A DNA stretch of 64,000 nucleotides, taken from assembly GCA_002682825.1 (NCBI GenBank), contig NOKP01000007.1, positions 1,550,001-1,614,000 of the forward strand, written 5' to 3'. Below the pieces are notes generated by a model. It saw only the letters and a program-made list of their open reading frames with translations. It searched no databases and was not told the origin of the DNA. The DNA comes from Neonectria sp. B-13. Taxonomy: Eukaryota > Ascomycota > Sordariomycetes > Hypocreales > Nectriaceae. This document shows, in pieces, positions 11,173-22,661 of the stretch (the first letter of the stretch is position 1; every line of letters starts with the position of its first letter). A program made the translations under genes and the position numbers.

Positions 11173-11983
11173 ATGGAGACGAACGACTCAACCGGCTCGG
11201 ACATCAACCTCCAAACACCAGCACCACCACCACCTTACGAACCTACTGCGACCGACAATCAAAGTCAAAGACTTCAACCTGAAGAACTACCGACCTTGGT
11301 TCTCGATGGAGTTTTGATTTATTCTCGGTTACATCCGGACCGCCCTCTTTACGAACTCAACAGCCCACCATGCGAGGCATTGTCACCCAGGTACAGCCTT
11401 CAAAAGATTTGGCACAAAGTCTCACTGGCAAATGGCTCCGCCAAAGCACGGTCGCGTAAAGGTCACATCTACACAATCAATTCAGACTACGTCAGCCTGG
11501 CGCTGCGAAGTGTTCAAATTCTCGGACATGCAGGCTCAAGTAGCGTTTTTAAGGAGGCGCACATGTCTCAAGGCATCGGCCCTTCTTCATTCAAGGTTGC
11601 TGGGCATTTTCAAATAAATCGATCAACCAAAAATCGGTTGCAACATGGCAGTGAAATTTGTTGGATGGATCTCAATGGCCAACTAATTGCCGTTGAAACC
11701 AAGGTGGAGCGGGATGGAGAAGAGAAAATCCGAGAACCACCTCGCCTTGAGATTAAGACGAAGCTGGATGAGAAGGTGCTCGATCTCCTGGTGGCATGTT
11801 GGTGTGCGAGACTGTGGAAACAGGCTGAAAAAGAATTGACGGAACCAATAACATGGGACTCAAGTAGGTTGTGCGGTGTGTTGTTAATCCCATTTTGCAT
11901 CCAGCTGACCTATGATAATCACAGTTAAGAAGACTGTTGGCAGATACTCAAGGAGAGGGACCATTTGGGGCGATTACCGATGA
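11173..11983 (+). CDS. Unknown fungal protein with a PPPPYEP motif
   Basis: Exons 11173-11863 and 11925-11983 give 249 aa. The 61-bp intron has a GCTGAC branch-like site, and splicing gives a basic C-terminus ending GTIWGDYR. The N-terminus is low-complexity and contains PPPPYEP, a possible WW-domain (Rsp5) ligand. The remainder is a mixed alpha/beta sequence with two hydrophobic strands (ICWMDLNGQLIAVETKVE) and the helix KVLDLLVACWCARLWKQAEK. This pattern occurs in uncharacterised ascomycete proteins that bear a PY motif ahead of a conserved core; I know no function. The gene model is fairly good and function is unknown. Confidence 0.65.
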
Positions 11984-13427
11984 GAATAGCTTGATCGTCA
12001 TGCTTTGAGCGCAGGCAGTTGGTATTGGGACTTACTGCCCCGTTCTGCAGTATTGACACGCTCGGGTAGATATGCAGTCGCAGGGACTCAGAACGAGCCC
12101 ATGTGTACACAGGGGCAGATGGGAATCTATGTACTACTATAAATTGAAGACTGGCAGGTCTGAGTTGACGCTACTCGCAAGGATATCAGAGCCGTGGAAC
12201 GAAGATCAATGCCCCAAGGCAGGATCAGGTGTGGCCGAAGAGATCACTGTTCCGTTCCGTAGAACTAAATTAGTATAGTATATGGGCTGTTAGTTAAGAC
12301 TGTATTATTATATTTGAAGCGCAGGTTTGTTACATGACTGCCAGTATAGAATTCCATCCTCGGGGAAACGGAGGACCAGTACGTACCGCGGAATATCACA
12401 AGCAACATCATGCGTGGGGTGGACTGAAACAGTGTCAGTGTCCCGAACGCCCTTTCCAGGTCTCAATTCGTCAATTCTGCAGATCTCTCTTTACGTGTTA
12501 CTGTAACTCACCATTCTTGATCTTATTCTGTGGGCTAAGTTGCGGCAGGCCGTTGCTGCGCCCTTTGGAATGCACATTCCGGGCAAGTGGCATTGATTGG
12601 AGTTAAGCCGACAATCATCTTCCGGCTAGGTGTAATGTTTGGGCACTGCGATGTACCACATCGCGGGTCGTCACATCTTTTCAATAAAGGGATAGTCATA
12701 ATACCTTGAAGTATTGTTTGCCATCAAGGCAGTCCTTATACTTTCGAGAAACCTTGGCTTGGCCGCACATGGTCGTTCACGATCTCAAATAGTTGAATTA
12801 TCCGTTGGGTTGTTGGGGAATGGACTATGTTATATGTTCTTTAGGAGCCCGGTCGATACGGTAATAGAGTCAGGTCGGTGCATACGGAGGCCGGCCTGGG
12901 TCTATCTATCCATTTTCCAGATCGCTCTGTTTATGGACCCCCAAACCATAGGCCACCCCGTGCCGACCGCTGATCCCTGTCGAAATGGCTTGATTAAGGC
13001 TAAAATTTCGGCCAAACCCTTCATCATTCTCAAAATATTCGGCTCTCTAATTTACTCAGAGCGATTCTCTCATACCTACTGACATGCCCACATAGGTGAA
13101 AAACACTTGTCTGAACTATCGGAAGAAAGGTTGATCGATTTAAGATAGCGCTAGAGATTGCGGTACTCACATTCTTCTGACATCGCTAGTGGCTAACCGT
13201 CCTTGTAACACAATCACTGTACGCATCGTGGTGGGGTGGGACGTAGGTAAGTCAGACCACTTTTACCTGCTTGAGCGACCAGCCAACGCAAACCGTTGCG
13301 TGATTTAAACCCTAGAATGTATTGTTCTGATCCGACCGATTGCGCTGGCAAGAACAATCTTCGTCTAGTGGGTGAAGGCCGAAATGTTGCCAGCCAATAC
13401 CTCACTGTACAGCAGACAGCCCCGAGA
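11984..13427. other. Intergenic, no gene seen
   Basis: About 1.4 kb. Open frames up to 122 codons (12714-13082) show no motif or codon-like regularity. I see no repeat, terminal inverted repeat or RNA gene. Confidence 0.45.
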
Positions 13428-14472
13428 TCATTCAGCATCGCGCTTCATAGCCTCCTGAATCCAACCCGACCTCTCCCTCCCAATCTTTTTCAGGTCTTCA
13501 TCCGGCAGCTCGTTGAGCTGAAGGTAAATATGAGGATTCGGCACGTTGCGACCCTTCTCGAACCCAGGACGCGCGAGGAGCCTGTACATCCACTCCTTGA
13601 CGTGAGGGAACTCGTCAATCTGGGATAGACCACTATACTCTGCAGTTCGCTTTAATTTAGTCCCTTTTGCATATAGACACCATCGAGCGTTCTTTTTGGG
13701 GGTGGGGGTGGAAAGACCTACTGTACGCGGTGGTCCATGGCCAAATAGCAATGTCGGCGATGGTGAGATGATCACCTACGAGGTATCCAGAGGGATTCTT
13801 GGCGAGTGCCTTGTCCATGGTGCGATAGAGGCGGCGTGTTTCGTTGACGTAGCGCTTCAAGGCGTATGGATAGTCGCCGAAAGCGGACACTGTGTGATTC
13901 AACCCAGGTCAGTGAACGCTTTTTCCGCCGTAGCACAGCTAGAACATACTCTCAAAGTGGTTTGCCTGGCCTTGCATAGGGCCGAGGCCGCCCACCTGCC
14001 AAAAGAGCTATCAATGTCCCTGTTAGAAATGCCCTTCTTCAAATGAGGCATGGGAATTTCGCCAATTTACCCAGCTTGTCATCTCCCAGTGCTCTTTGGT
14101 CCCACGAGGATACGAGATCTTGTGGTCCCCATCGTACCGGTCCACGAGATACTGCAAGATGGCACCGCTTTCCCAGATTTTGAGCTGCTGGTCGTTCTCG
14201 TCCGTGTCGACGATGGCTGGGATGCGACCGTTGGGGTTGATGTCGAGATACCACTGCTCTTTCTGCTCATGTTCAAAGAGCTTGATTGGGCGTACCTACA
14301 TGCGGAACTATGTCAGGGATTTATGTTCCTTTTTGTTTCTAAGGGGGGATCTGGAGCGGTGATGGGATCGTACGTTGTACTTCAAGCCCAATTCCTCGAG
14401 GGCAATGGAGATCTTGAGAGGATTGGGAGTGCCCTCGCAGTAGAGCGTAATGTTGTGCTTCTCTGTACTCAT
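13428..14472 (-). CDS. Glutathione S-transferase, Ure2p-like
   Basis: Conjugates glutathione to electrophiles or acts as a disulfide reductase (family knowledge). Five exons (14472-14374, 14295-14071, 14007-13950, 13889-13722, 13639-13428) give 253 aa. The thioredoxin-fold half covers about residues 5-90, with ITLYCEGTPNPLKISIALEE, the cis-Pro context NPNGRIPAIVD and the ESGAILQYL glutathione-binding block. The all-helical half contains the Ure2-type signature GGLGPMQGQANHFE and the N-capping-box region VGDHLTIADIAIWPW. All four introns have good GT-AG ends and conserve phase. The strong match of every junction to the family makes the model reliable. The substrate cannot be told. Confidence 0.92.
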
Positions 14473-15505
14473 GGTGGGCGAAGGTGAGTAGGCTGTTGGC
14501 GCAATATATGGGACGGAGTTAAAGCTGTGCAGTGTTCAAGTTGTGCAGGAGGAAGCCAATAGTGAGATCGCAAGTTGGGATGAATCTGCTTTTCACGGTT
14601 TGACCCTTCTCATTTATGGCGGTTCTTGACTCGTATTTATACGCATTGGATCCCTTATGATCACGATTAGTTCGCAAGCTGAACAGTCATGCCGGACCGT
14701 ACATAGGCGACAGTCCATTCTGCCCTGGGCCTGGGAATGAAGCGATTGCAAAGTCTCTCGGTTTCGACGTTGCCTCAACAGGATCATGGTGTCACCAAAG
14801 CAGCTTAGGCAAACGGACTCCTTTTGCACATTTCATCCACTTTGTGCCAATCGGATGCCAACGACTAGATCAGAATGCATACGACTGGACCGCCGTGTAA
14901 GCCGTGTCCGACGTCGACGGTGTAGCCCCAAGTCGCCGAAAAAGGTCAATGGTCCATCGGAAATGGCAAAGATCGTCACGCGACTTGTACTCGGTAAGTG
15001 TATCAGAAATCATAGATAGTGCAGAAGCAGGGATGGTGGCTAGTGACGGGCAGGAGATTATTGGCATGATTATCAATCATCTTTTGCGCTCCGCTGTTGA
15101 TTTGAAATCATCCGTGGATACCTGCGGGAAGCCGACTGGTTTTCCTCGGTTGATCCCATGGACAAGCCGCCGCCAATCGGTCGACTCATACCCATCGCGT
15201 CTAAAAACACCCAAAGGTTTCACGCAGTCTTGGACACATGATTCACTAAAATTTGTCATTAACAGTTGTGATTCGTTTCTTGGCATGGCACATTTCTTGC
15301 TTCTCTCGTGACATTGATTATTATATCGATACTCAGCAAGTCCGGCCTTCAGCCACTGTAAACCGTTCCCTGGGCCAATTCCTCGTACGGCCTTTGCTAG
15401 CAGCCCAGCAACGGAATTCCGTCGTCCAACGAACGCCCTTCAATCCGACGTCACAAGTAATCCGTTCTCCATCTATCGCTACTTACGTCTTGACAACAAT
15501 CAATA
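14473..15505. other. Divergent intergenic region
   Basis: About 1 kb between the glutathione transferase and a regulator-like gene, which are transcribed away from each other. It must contain both promoters. No gene or repeat was recognised. Confidence 0.45.
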
Positions 15506-17268
15506 ATGGAGGGGCCCCCAAAGAAGAGACGCCTACTCTTCTTACATGCCGATACTCGTAATCCTACTACTCAGCGTCGCTCCCGCAGCAAGTCGCTCGA
15601 CTCCAAGGTCCGTCGCCATCTCATGGCCGACATTGGCATATCCCGAAGAAAGCCATCGAAAGCACCTCAATTCGTCACCTCCGTATGGTCCCTGGCAGAA
15701 ACGCCAAGGGCGCTGTCGAGTACTGGCCAAGGTGAGCATTCGACGAGTCGAGATGTCGACCACTTGCAAGTTCCCGCGAAGGATTTGGTCGTACCAGACA
15801 CTGCTGCGCAATATACTGCACTATATACTGCGACGCCGTCCATCTTACATGCATTATCCGTCTTTGAGAGGGAATGGGGAGAGGATTCGTTCTCAGCTTA
15901 TGGATTCACCTTAATCATGGTTGCAGGAAGGAACGCAATGGGCTCCAGTAAGGATACCCAAGTCCTCCATCGGCTTCAATTCTCACCACTATTGCTAACA
16001 TACTGGGACACAGCTTGCTCGACAAACACTTTCTGGTTCCCCTTCGCCTTCAGAAAATCCGCCTTCCTTCATCACTACCAACAGATCTTCACTTCACCCA
16101 ACGTCCTTATCCCACTATACCGCAGATCCGCCAGAGAGCTGCGATCCCTGGCGTTGGAACGCTCTTTAGAAACCATCCAGTGCGTCGAGTCCAGGATTTC
16201 CAGCTCTGATGCAAGTAGCGCGACGTCTGATAGCGTACTGCATGCGGTGCTGGCACTGGTTTGCTACAATGTAAGCTCTACCTTAGGAGCCGAGGCGCTT
16301 AAAGCAAATGAGAAGAAGCCATGAAGCTGAAGTTTTGAGATCAGTTTACCAGTCTGGACTTTGACCAGGCGATGATCCATGTGAAGGGCATGTGGATGGT
16401 GATTGCAGCAAGAGGTGGCATCTCTACCCTGGAGGCCAACCAGGACTTGATGCTCATGATTTCATGGTATGGCTCGGCGACACCAACAGCCTATGCAATT
16501 GCTGGGGATTTGTTACAGACACTAACAAACTACTTTAGGGTGGACATTACTGCAGCATTGCTCCACGACACCAAACCACTGTTTCCATTATCCGCTCCCG
16601 TGGCCAGCGCCAACGTATTCCGCGACTCAGGCCTAGAAACGCTGCCCGCTCCGCTACTCAGCGTCATCAACGACAACACACAGAATACGCGATTCATGAA
16701 CGCCATGTCCAGTATTGGTGACCTGAACGCGCTCGCTGCACTTGTTCGATTCGAGCTGGCGACCAAAGGTAATGCCGTCTGGGATGATGAAGAGCAGATG
16801 GGCTTTCGCATGAATTCAGTCACTCACCAGTTGCTGGATCAACCATTAAGATCCGAGCCAGTAACGCGTTGGGATATTATTTCGGAGGCGCTTCGGCTCG
16901 GCGCTATGATCTGGATCATACAGGTGAAGCGAAGGTGTCGCTCCTATCCCGGAACTGCTGAAGCACGTATCTCAACGTTGCTCAAGATGCTATCGAGCAA
17001 GTCTAATGCGGAACATGTCTGGAACTGTCCCGACCTACGCCTCGTCCGCCTTTGGCTTCTCGTTCTCTGCAGCATCAGTGAACCTAGTGATACAGACCTC
17101 GCGACCTCGATGGAAATGATAGCCAGCGAGATGAAAGAGCCGAGGTCGGTGTCGTGGGTTGAAATCATGGCAGATATCCGCCAGATGCCCTGGGTCGACA
17201 TTTTTGAGCCTCCGTGTGCCAAGCTCGGGCAGCGGCTCCTGAAGGATTACCTGGGGACACCAATTTGA
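15506..17268 (+). CDS. Fungal transcription-factor-like protein without a zinc cluster
   Basis: Exons 15506-15947, 16014-16270, 16345-16466 and 16539-17268 give 516 aa. The N-terminus has the KKRR...LLFLHADTR...KVRRHLM pattern seen in ascomycete proteins that carry a C-terminal fungal-specific transcription-factor region but lack a Zn2Cys6 domain. The middle has FEREWGEDSFSAYGFTL, then WFPFAFRKSAFLHHYQQIF. After splicing, LDFDQAMIHVKGMWMVIAAR and LMISWVDITAALLHDTKPLF are restored exactly as in that family. The first intron is 66 bp, stop-free and in frame, so read-through would lengthen the protein by 22 aa. DNA binding is not evident; the role is unknown, probably a regulator or a former one. 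Confidence 0.75.
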
Positions 17269-18020
17269 ACTGCTCTGTCAGTGCGCCGCCCACAATGATC
17301 TGGGACGTCGACTAAGAAAAGATGGGCAACCTATCGTTCAGCGACCTCCCGATCGTTCTTGAGCCATCTGTATCTAGTGATTCTATGGCAGATGGGCCAT
17401 CACTTGACGCAATTCGATGCGGCGGTCCAGCGAAGGAGGGCCCACCGTTCGAAGACTGCTAAAAATGACTGACCAGAGCCATGCACCACAGCATTCATCC
17501 GGAATCTAAACTGCCAGAAACCAAATCGCGGGAACCTGATAGAAAAGACTGATGGTGGTATTTTAAATCACAAAGCACAACCCCATCTGGATAACTGAAG
17601 AGAGAGGAGAGGCACTGCAGAAAGTGGAGCGTGAGTGATTTATTCCGAGTATCATGAATATGAGGGGGCTGGTGGTAACCCAGGGCTTTTCAGATCTCTC
17701 TCATTCGCCATGAGAATGCATCTATTTGTTTACTAAGCATATTGCAGCATGTGCTACAACGTTTTCGTCCAACTGCATGTTGAGGGGTTGCAGTCTTGCC
17801 CGTTTGGGGCGTGACAGTAACTTTGGCTGTTGGTTGTATGCTGTTGGTCTTGCAAGTGTTTGAAGAGACCAGGGTTCACGCATGACACAGCCCCTATTAT
17901 TTCTATTTATAACCAGGCTCGTAAGATAAATCAGAAGGCCAGTTCCATGTTTTGCACTCCGAGCACCATAATTTGACACACCTGGCCTCCGGAGACAATA
18001 TTCGTCAACTTGTCGCAAAT
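17269..18020. other. Intergenic, no gene seen
   Basis: About 0.75 kb containing the downstream promoter. Short open frames only. Confidence 0.45.
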
Positions 18021-19433
18021 ATGGTTGAATACCGAGACTTAGCATCGTCGCCTCTTTTCCGTGGTGGGGTGCATATTCCAGCCATGGATACATCTACGAA
18101 GCTGAAGAAGAGGCGGAGTACATTGGGTTCAGGGTCCTCGCCTGTGGCTCTGCCATCGCAAAATTTATCTTCAATTGGGGGCCAACATCGCCAAAATTCA
18201 GCCCGACTGAAGCCCCAAAAGCCTAAGCGATATTCCGAATCGGTGTTGCTTGATTCGGATGTTAAAGACACCTCAACAGTATCCCAACCATCGTTTCTTC
18301 AGACGGAAACCAATGACAAGCACGCTGATTCAATCCCGGATTATGAACTGTCGCTCCTGAACACGCCGCCACCTACACGCAAAAACAGAAAAGCCACTTC
18401 GGTAACTTCTCTATCACCAGATAGTCGGAGTCCAGGAGAAGAGGCTGCGGCTACACCGAGTCCAGCACATTCGGGGCCGGTTACCCCTTCTAAATCTCTG
18501 CCAATCACCCTCTCGTCCCAAATCGATGACAATATCGTGACATGGCTGAAGAAGCCTCGTCAGGGCAAAAAGACTCTTGACATCGGCGGCACTTATGTTT
18601 TTCGAATTATCCTCAACGAAAATGATCGCAGAGAACTTGTCAAAATCGGAAAAACCAAAGATACGAGATGGGCACGGGCTCAAGAAATCAAGAATAGGTG
18701 TCAACATATAAAAATCGAACCGGTACATGATGCAGAGTTTCAAAATGATGCCAGTTACGCTATCATCGAGAGGCTCTCTCAAAAGGAACTTCATCCATTC
18801 CGACACGAATTCGTCTGCAACTGCAACGTTAATCACGGAGAATATTTCAATGTAACGCCAGACGTCGCTCTAGAAGTTGTCCAGCGCTGGCGGCGCTTCT
18901 GCCAGGAGATGCCATGGGATGCCGACGAGAAGCTGAAGCCGTTCTGGGAGAAGCGACTGAATACCATGGCGCAGTGTGGCAAGAATGAAACCATTCATGA
19001 TTATGAAGCACGAGCTAAGCGCTGGAAAACCTTTACCTCACCCTCACGGTGGGAGTGCTTCATTTATGTTGTGTATGACTGGCACTCGAAACTCTCGCCT
19101 TGGTGGTGGCAGATTGCGACCTTCATCAACTCACTGTTGCTTGTGGCCAGTACTTGGAACACCCAATTCTCACCAATGGCTGTGTTCAATGTAGCCATCA
19201 TAGCATGCCTCATTGCTACCCCGCAGCTAGGTTTAACGTCCCCGGCCATCTTCATTGCCGGATGGAGGCGTTATGATCCAAGTTCAACAACCCCTCACTC
19301 AACTCCAAGACGCGCAAATCTACGGAAAAAGAGAGCACTTGGAAAGGTCAGCGTAGAGGTAGAGATGGTGGATGAAAGTGGAAATACTCATCTAGGAGGG
19401 GCTTTGCAATGGGGTTCTATTGGGAATGCATAA
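18021..19433 (+). CDS. T5orf172 (GIY-YIG-like, MUG113) domain protein with C-terminal membrane segments
   Basis: The T5orf172 domain is a GIY-YIG-related fold known from phage proteins and from fission-yeast Mug113; its fungal role is unknown. The 470-aa frame begins with about 160 residues of serine/proline-rich disordered sequence, including LNTPPPTRKN. The domain covers about 170-290, with YVFRIILNENDR, VKIGKT (GIY-YIG-like lysine block), then AIIERLSQKELHPFRHEFVC and HGEYFNV. At about 365-430 two hydrophobic stretches look membrane-spanning (WQIATFINSLLLVAS; VFNVAIIACLIATPQLGL). The frame is open 69 bp upstream, but 18021 is the first in-frame ATG. Confidence 0.8.
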   Translation: MVEYRDLASSPLFRGGVHIPAMDTSTKLKKRRSTLGSGSSPVALPSQNLSSIGGQHRQNSARLKPQKPKRYSESVLLDSDVKDTSTVSQPSFLQTETNDKHADSIPDYELSLLNTPPPTRKNRKATSVTSLSPDSRSPGEEAAATPSPAHSGPVTPSKSLPITLSSQIDDNIVTWLKKPRQGKKTLDIGGTYVFRIILNENDRRELVKIGKTKDTRWARAQEIKNRCQHIKIEPVHDAEFQNDASYAIIERLSQKELHPFRHEFVCNCNVNHGEYFNVTPDVALEVVQRWRRFCQEMPWDADEKLKPFWEKRLNTMAQCGKNETIHDYEARAKRWKTFTSPSRWECFIYVVYDWHSKLSPWWWQIATFINSLLLVASTWNTQFSPMAVFNVAIIACLIATPQLGLTSPAIFIAGWRRYDPSSTTPHSTPRRANLRKKRALGKVSVEVEMVDESGNTHLGGALQWGSIGNA

Positions 19434-20757
19434 TGGCTTAAGTTTGGTGCAAGTGGCTATTATATATACAGAGACCAATCCATCTAAGACTAGTTAGGCT
19501 TGTCTGAATGAGAAACGGAAATATAGCACGATCGGTATAGAGCATCCCAACTCGAACCCACGTTCTGACTATGCTGGACCTAACCTGTGGCATGTCTTAG
19601 CTTATTCAATCTTCAGGGCATAACCTTTTGCTATGAGCCGCCAGGTTTACATTACCGAAGTCATCTATTGACTGCGATACGGTCTACGTTGACTTATGAT
19701 ATGGACCTTAGCAGGGAAGCACAAGGTCCATCGTATCCGCTACGTTCACTTCTACAAAGTTCGAAGCGCTTCATTGAATTCTTAAGGCTCTGTCACAATG
19801 GATTATTTCTTGACACAATGCCCTAGGCTGATTTCCAAATCTTTGGAGAAAGGATACCATGTTTAAATTAACTGGTAGAAGGAAGCACAGCAATTCGGAA
19901 AATAATTGTATCAGCCCTGGCTGTATATTTCCGATGTTAAGAAGGAGGCCTCTTAACTTATCGAGGATTGCGTAGATAGAACACAACTAATCTCATGTGT
20001 ATTACTAAACTCATCAGTAATGGGGATCTAAATGAATTAAAGTACATAAGATAGAGGGTGCTTTCTCTTATGCACTTTAGAATGCCTAATAAAAGCACTA
20101 TTAATCGCTCTGGCTATAGTTTTCTCCCCTTAATTTGCCTATTGTTAGAGATCTCTCAAGTACTTGATGATGACAGGGCTGATGAAGTAAGGAACGTCGC
20201 TGGCATCTCTACGCACCCAAGAGGATAGCTACTTCGTAGGATTCTTATACCGTACAATTCCAAGTTCCAGTAAGTAGAGAGGTTCATTTGAGCACCCCTG
20301 TAATTTTATGCAACATCGTTCGTTCGGTTATTCCCATTCTGTGGGCTCAATCCTTTCTCCCCAGAGTGAAGTCATAAATCCCCCGCCCACTGTGGGGAAA
20401 CAGAAACGAAGGATTGGACATGACATCACGGTTGCTCAAGAACGCTTTCTTCACACCATAATCGACAAGATATACGAGGATTTGGCTGAAGAAACAAGGG
20501 ACTACGTAAGATGATGCAGGCGATCAATCTATCAAGTCTGTTGAAGGATCATTGTGCTGAAATGTAATGACTTCAATGCCCATCAAGAAGAAGCGTGTGA
20601 TCGCCGTCGTTGATGCCTAGCAACGGGTATAAATACTAGCCGTTCGGCCAACTAGAGAGCAAGACATCAGAAAACTCGGAAGCTGAAAGGATCAAAGCGG
20701 CAGCTTTCGAATCAATCTTGACCAACAACTTTACCATCATCTTTGATCCACAACATC
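19434..20757. other. Intergenic, AT-rich in its middle
   Basis: About 1.3 kb. The part around 19840-20150 is AT-rich. A 68-codon frame at 20308-20514 has protein-like sequence (AQERFLHTIIDKIYEDLAEE) but no start-to-domain logic. It may be a gene remnant. Confidence 0.35.
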
Positions 20758-21291
20758 ATGTATGTCACACTCACCGTTCTCACCACCCTCGTCGCTGTTT
20801 CCCACAGCTGGATGAGTAAGTGTTCTAGAACGTGACAATAACAACCGGATAACCTAACTTGACATTAGTGACTGGCTATGAGACCGACTTGGAATGCGAC
20901 GTAGACACTGACAGATATCGCATTTGGGAGAACACCGAGACGCCGTCGGTGGATTGCCAGGTGTTTGGAGGTTCGAATGACTTCTTGACTTGTTCGCAGT
21001 ACGAGAATGGCGGCTTTGCCGGACCTATCGACTGTGGCTCTGCCGTTTGGAGCCCCAGGTCGATACACTACGACGGCGCCACCACAGTCAAAGACGTGGA
21101 CTCGTATTACTCGTGCAAGTTCTATTCAGACTCAACCTGTGGCGATGAATGGAAAGTACTCAGGATAGCGATGACACTTGCTTAGATCTAGGCTATGGTC
21201 CCAAGTCTTTCATATGCGTAAGTGAACAAGCGTTATAACTGAATAGGACTTGCTAACGTTGATGAAGCGATCGGACGACTGGTCTTGTTAA
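20758..21291 (+). pseudogene. Small secreted cysteine-rich protein, apparently frameshifted near its end
   Basis: The ATG at 20758 starts a short hydrophobic leader (TLTVLTTLVAVSHSW) that looks like a signal peptide. Intron 20817-20868 leads into a cysteine-rich exon (six Cys, e.g. DLECDVDTD, VDCQVFGG, LTCSQYENG, YYSCKFYSD, STCGDE). In that frame translation ends at 21185. In the next frame, protein-like sequence continues as DSDDTCLDLGYGPKSFIC. A clean intron follows (21218-21267, GTAAGT, TGCTAAC branch), then RSDDWSC and a stop at 21289-21291. A one-base loss near 21162-21166 would explain both. If functional in the present frame it is a shorter secreted protein. It is an effector-like candidate by composition only. 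Confidence 0.5.
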
Positions 21292-22661
21292 GTGATGCGA
21301 CGTTGAAGAGTCGATAACAGCGATTGATTCGGATATGATATGTACATATGAAACCTCGGTCACTTACTGCTGTTGTATTCGGAGTGTGGTTGCCCTTTTT
21401 AGTAATGACCTTGAAACTCACAAAGTGTTGCCATCCATTGTGCACACTTACTGGCCACGTTACTGACGAGACAAACCTCTGACGCGAGCCTGCACGAAGA
21501 GTAGCCCATCGTGGTTTCGGTGCCAATGACAAACTCTCTCACTGTGCTGCAACGAATCGTGATGTCGAGAATCTAAAAGCATTGTGTTAGCATACTTCAC
21601 CGTGCAGACTGAGCTTTCCACATTGCCATGACTCTTGCCGCTGTAATCGTGAGTGAAATGATCCGCTTCTAAAGTGGACAACATTTTTGCCGCCTTCTGC
21701 TTCGAAGGGCCTGCGCGACATGGAGAGATTCGGGGACCAAGCCGTCGTCCAGTCCAGTCCGCAAGGCGGATTTCTCGCGTTCTACATACAGGAACAGAAT
21801 AAAAGCATCAAGAAAACCCGAGGTAATGAATGCTACGTACGATAAATACCAAGACATGAATGGCACATGATATTCGGAGCACCATCGGTGTGGACTTGGC
21901 AAGTCTATCCACCCGTTGGTGTCAAGGGTCACAGCCCCGCTACATCGTACTCCCACCAACCACCGTGTCTGTTTGATCGCCGAGTCAGCGGGCTTCACGA
22001 CTATTAAAAGCCCAAGACCGACAGCTTTTCTAGTCGCAGAAGTTGGTTAAGGCTCCCCGAGTCAGCGGCGACTCAAAGTCGGCGGAACCTTACAGCGGGA
22101 ACCGCCGACGGCTAGTCTAGATCTTCTCTCAACCCATTTTAGGCGCTGAGTCTCGGAATATCGTCATTTTCGGGGAAGATCTGCTGTATGCAACCCTGGA
22201 CCTTTGTCCCTGGGCTTTTTCCTCGCGGCGCTAAACCAATGTTCCCCTTGCTGCGTGAGGCTCTTTCGTTCGAGTTGATTCACTGAGAGCCCCGCGTACC
22301 AATGCTTCCGGGTTGTTGTGCTCCATGATGGGCCACACGGGGAATCACAACCCTGATAGTCTTGGGAAGAGCGTGCTTACGGGTGGAGAATCATAGAGCG
22401 CCGCCCGGGCATCTATGCAACTTATTGTAGACGCCGACTCCGACTCCGAGCCACGCTTATTTTTACGGTTCAATTGTACAGTATATGAGACTGCACCTGT
22501 CTTCACATGTTGGTGGTTAGAATAAAGATTCCGTAGTTCGCTGCTTCAAAGTGAGTAGTGAGATCCATATCAGGGTTGTCAGAACGCTACCACGTCCAAC
22601 ACCGTTGACACACAACCTACTCCAGTAACGAACCGACAACAAGAGGCGGGGCTTAAACGCA
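21292..22661. other. Intergenic with GC-rich inverted repeats
   Basis: About 1.4 kb. At 22059-22074 GAGTC and GACTC flank six bases. At 22078-22085 and 22102-22109, GTCGGCGG and CCGCCGAC form a perfect inverted pair. A 12-bp direct repeat CCGAGTCAGCGG occurs at 21980-21991 and 22057-22068. CGG/CCG triplets in such arrangements are typical half-sites for Zn2Cys6 factors. A minus-strand frame at 21669-21998 has one hydrophobic stretch but no support. Confidence 0.4.

Noticed and set aside
13428..14472. Reading the several short minus-strand frames here as separate genes.
   Set aside because: With four GT-AG introns they join into one complete glutathione transferase with every conserved block in order.
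19530..19580. A GTTCGA-like T-loop sequence suggesting a tRNA.
   Set aside because: No acceptor, D-arm or anticodon stem could be formed around it on either strand.
20308..20514. A 68-codon plus-strand frame as a gene.
   Set aside because: Protein-like composition but no family, no splice continuation and no promoter logic; noted only as a possible remnant.
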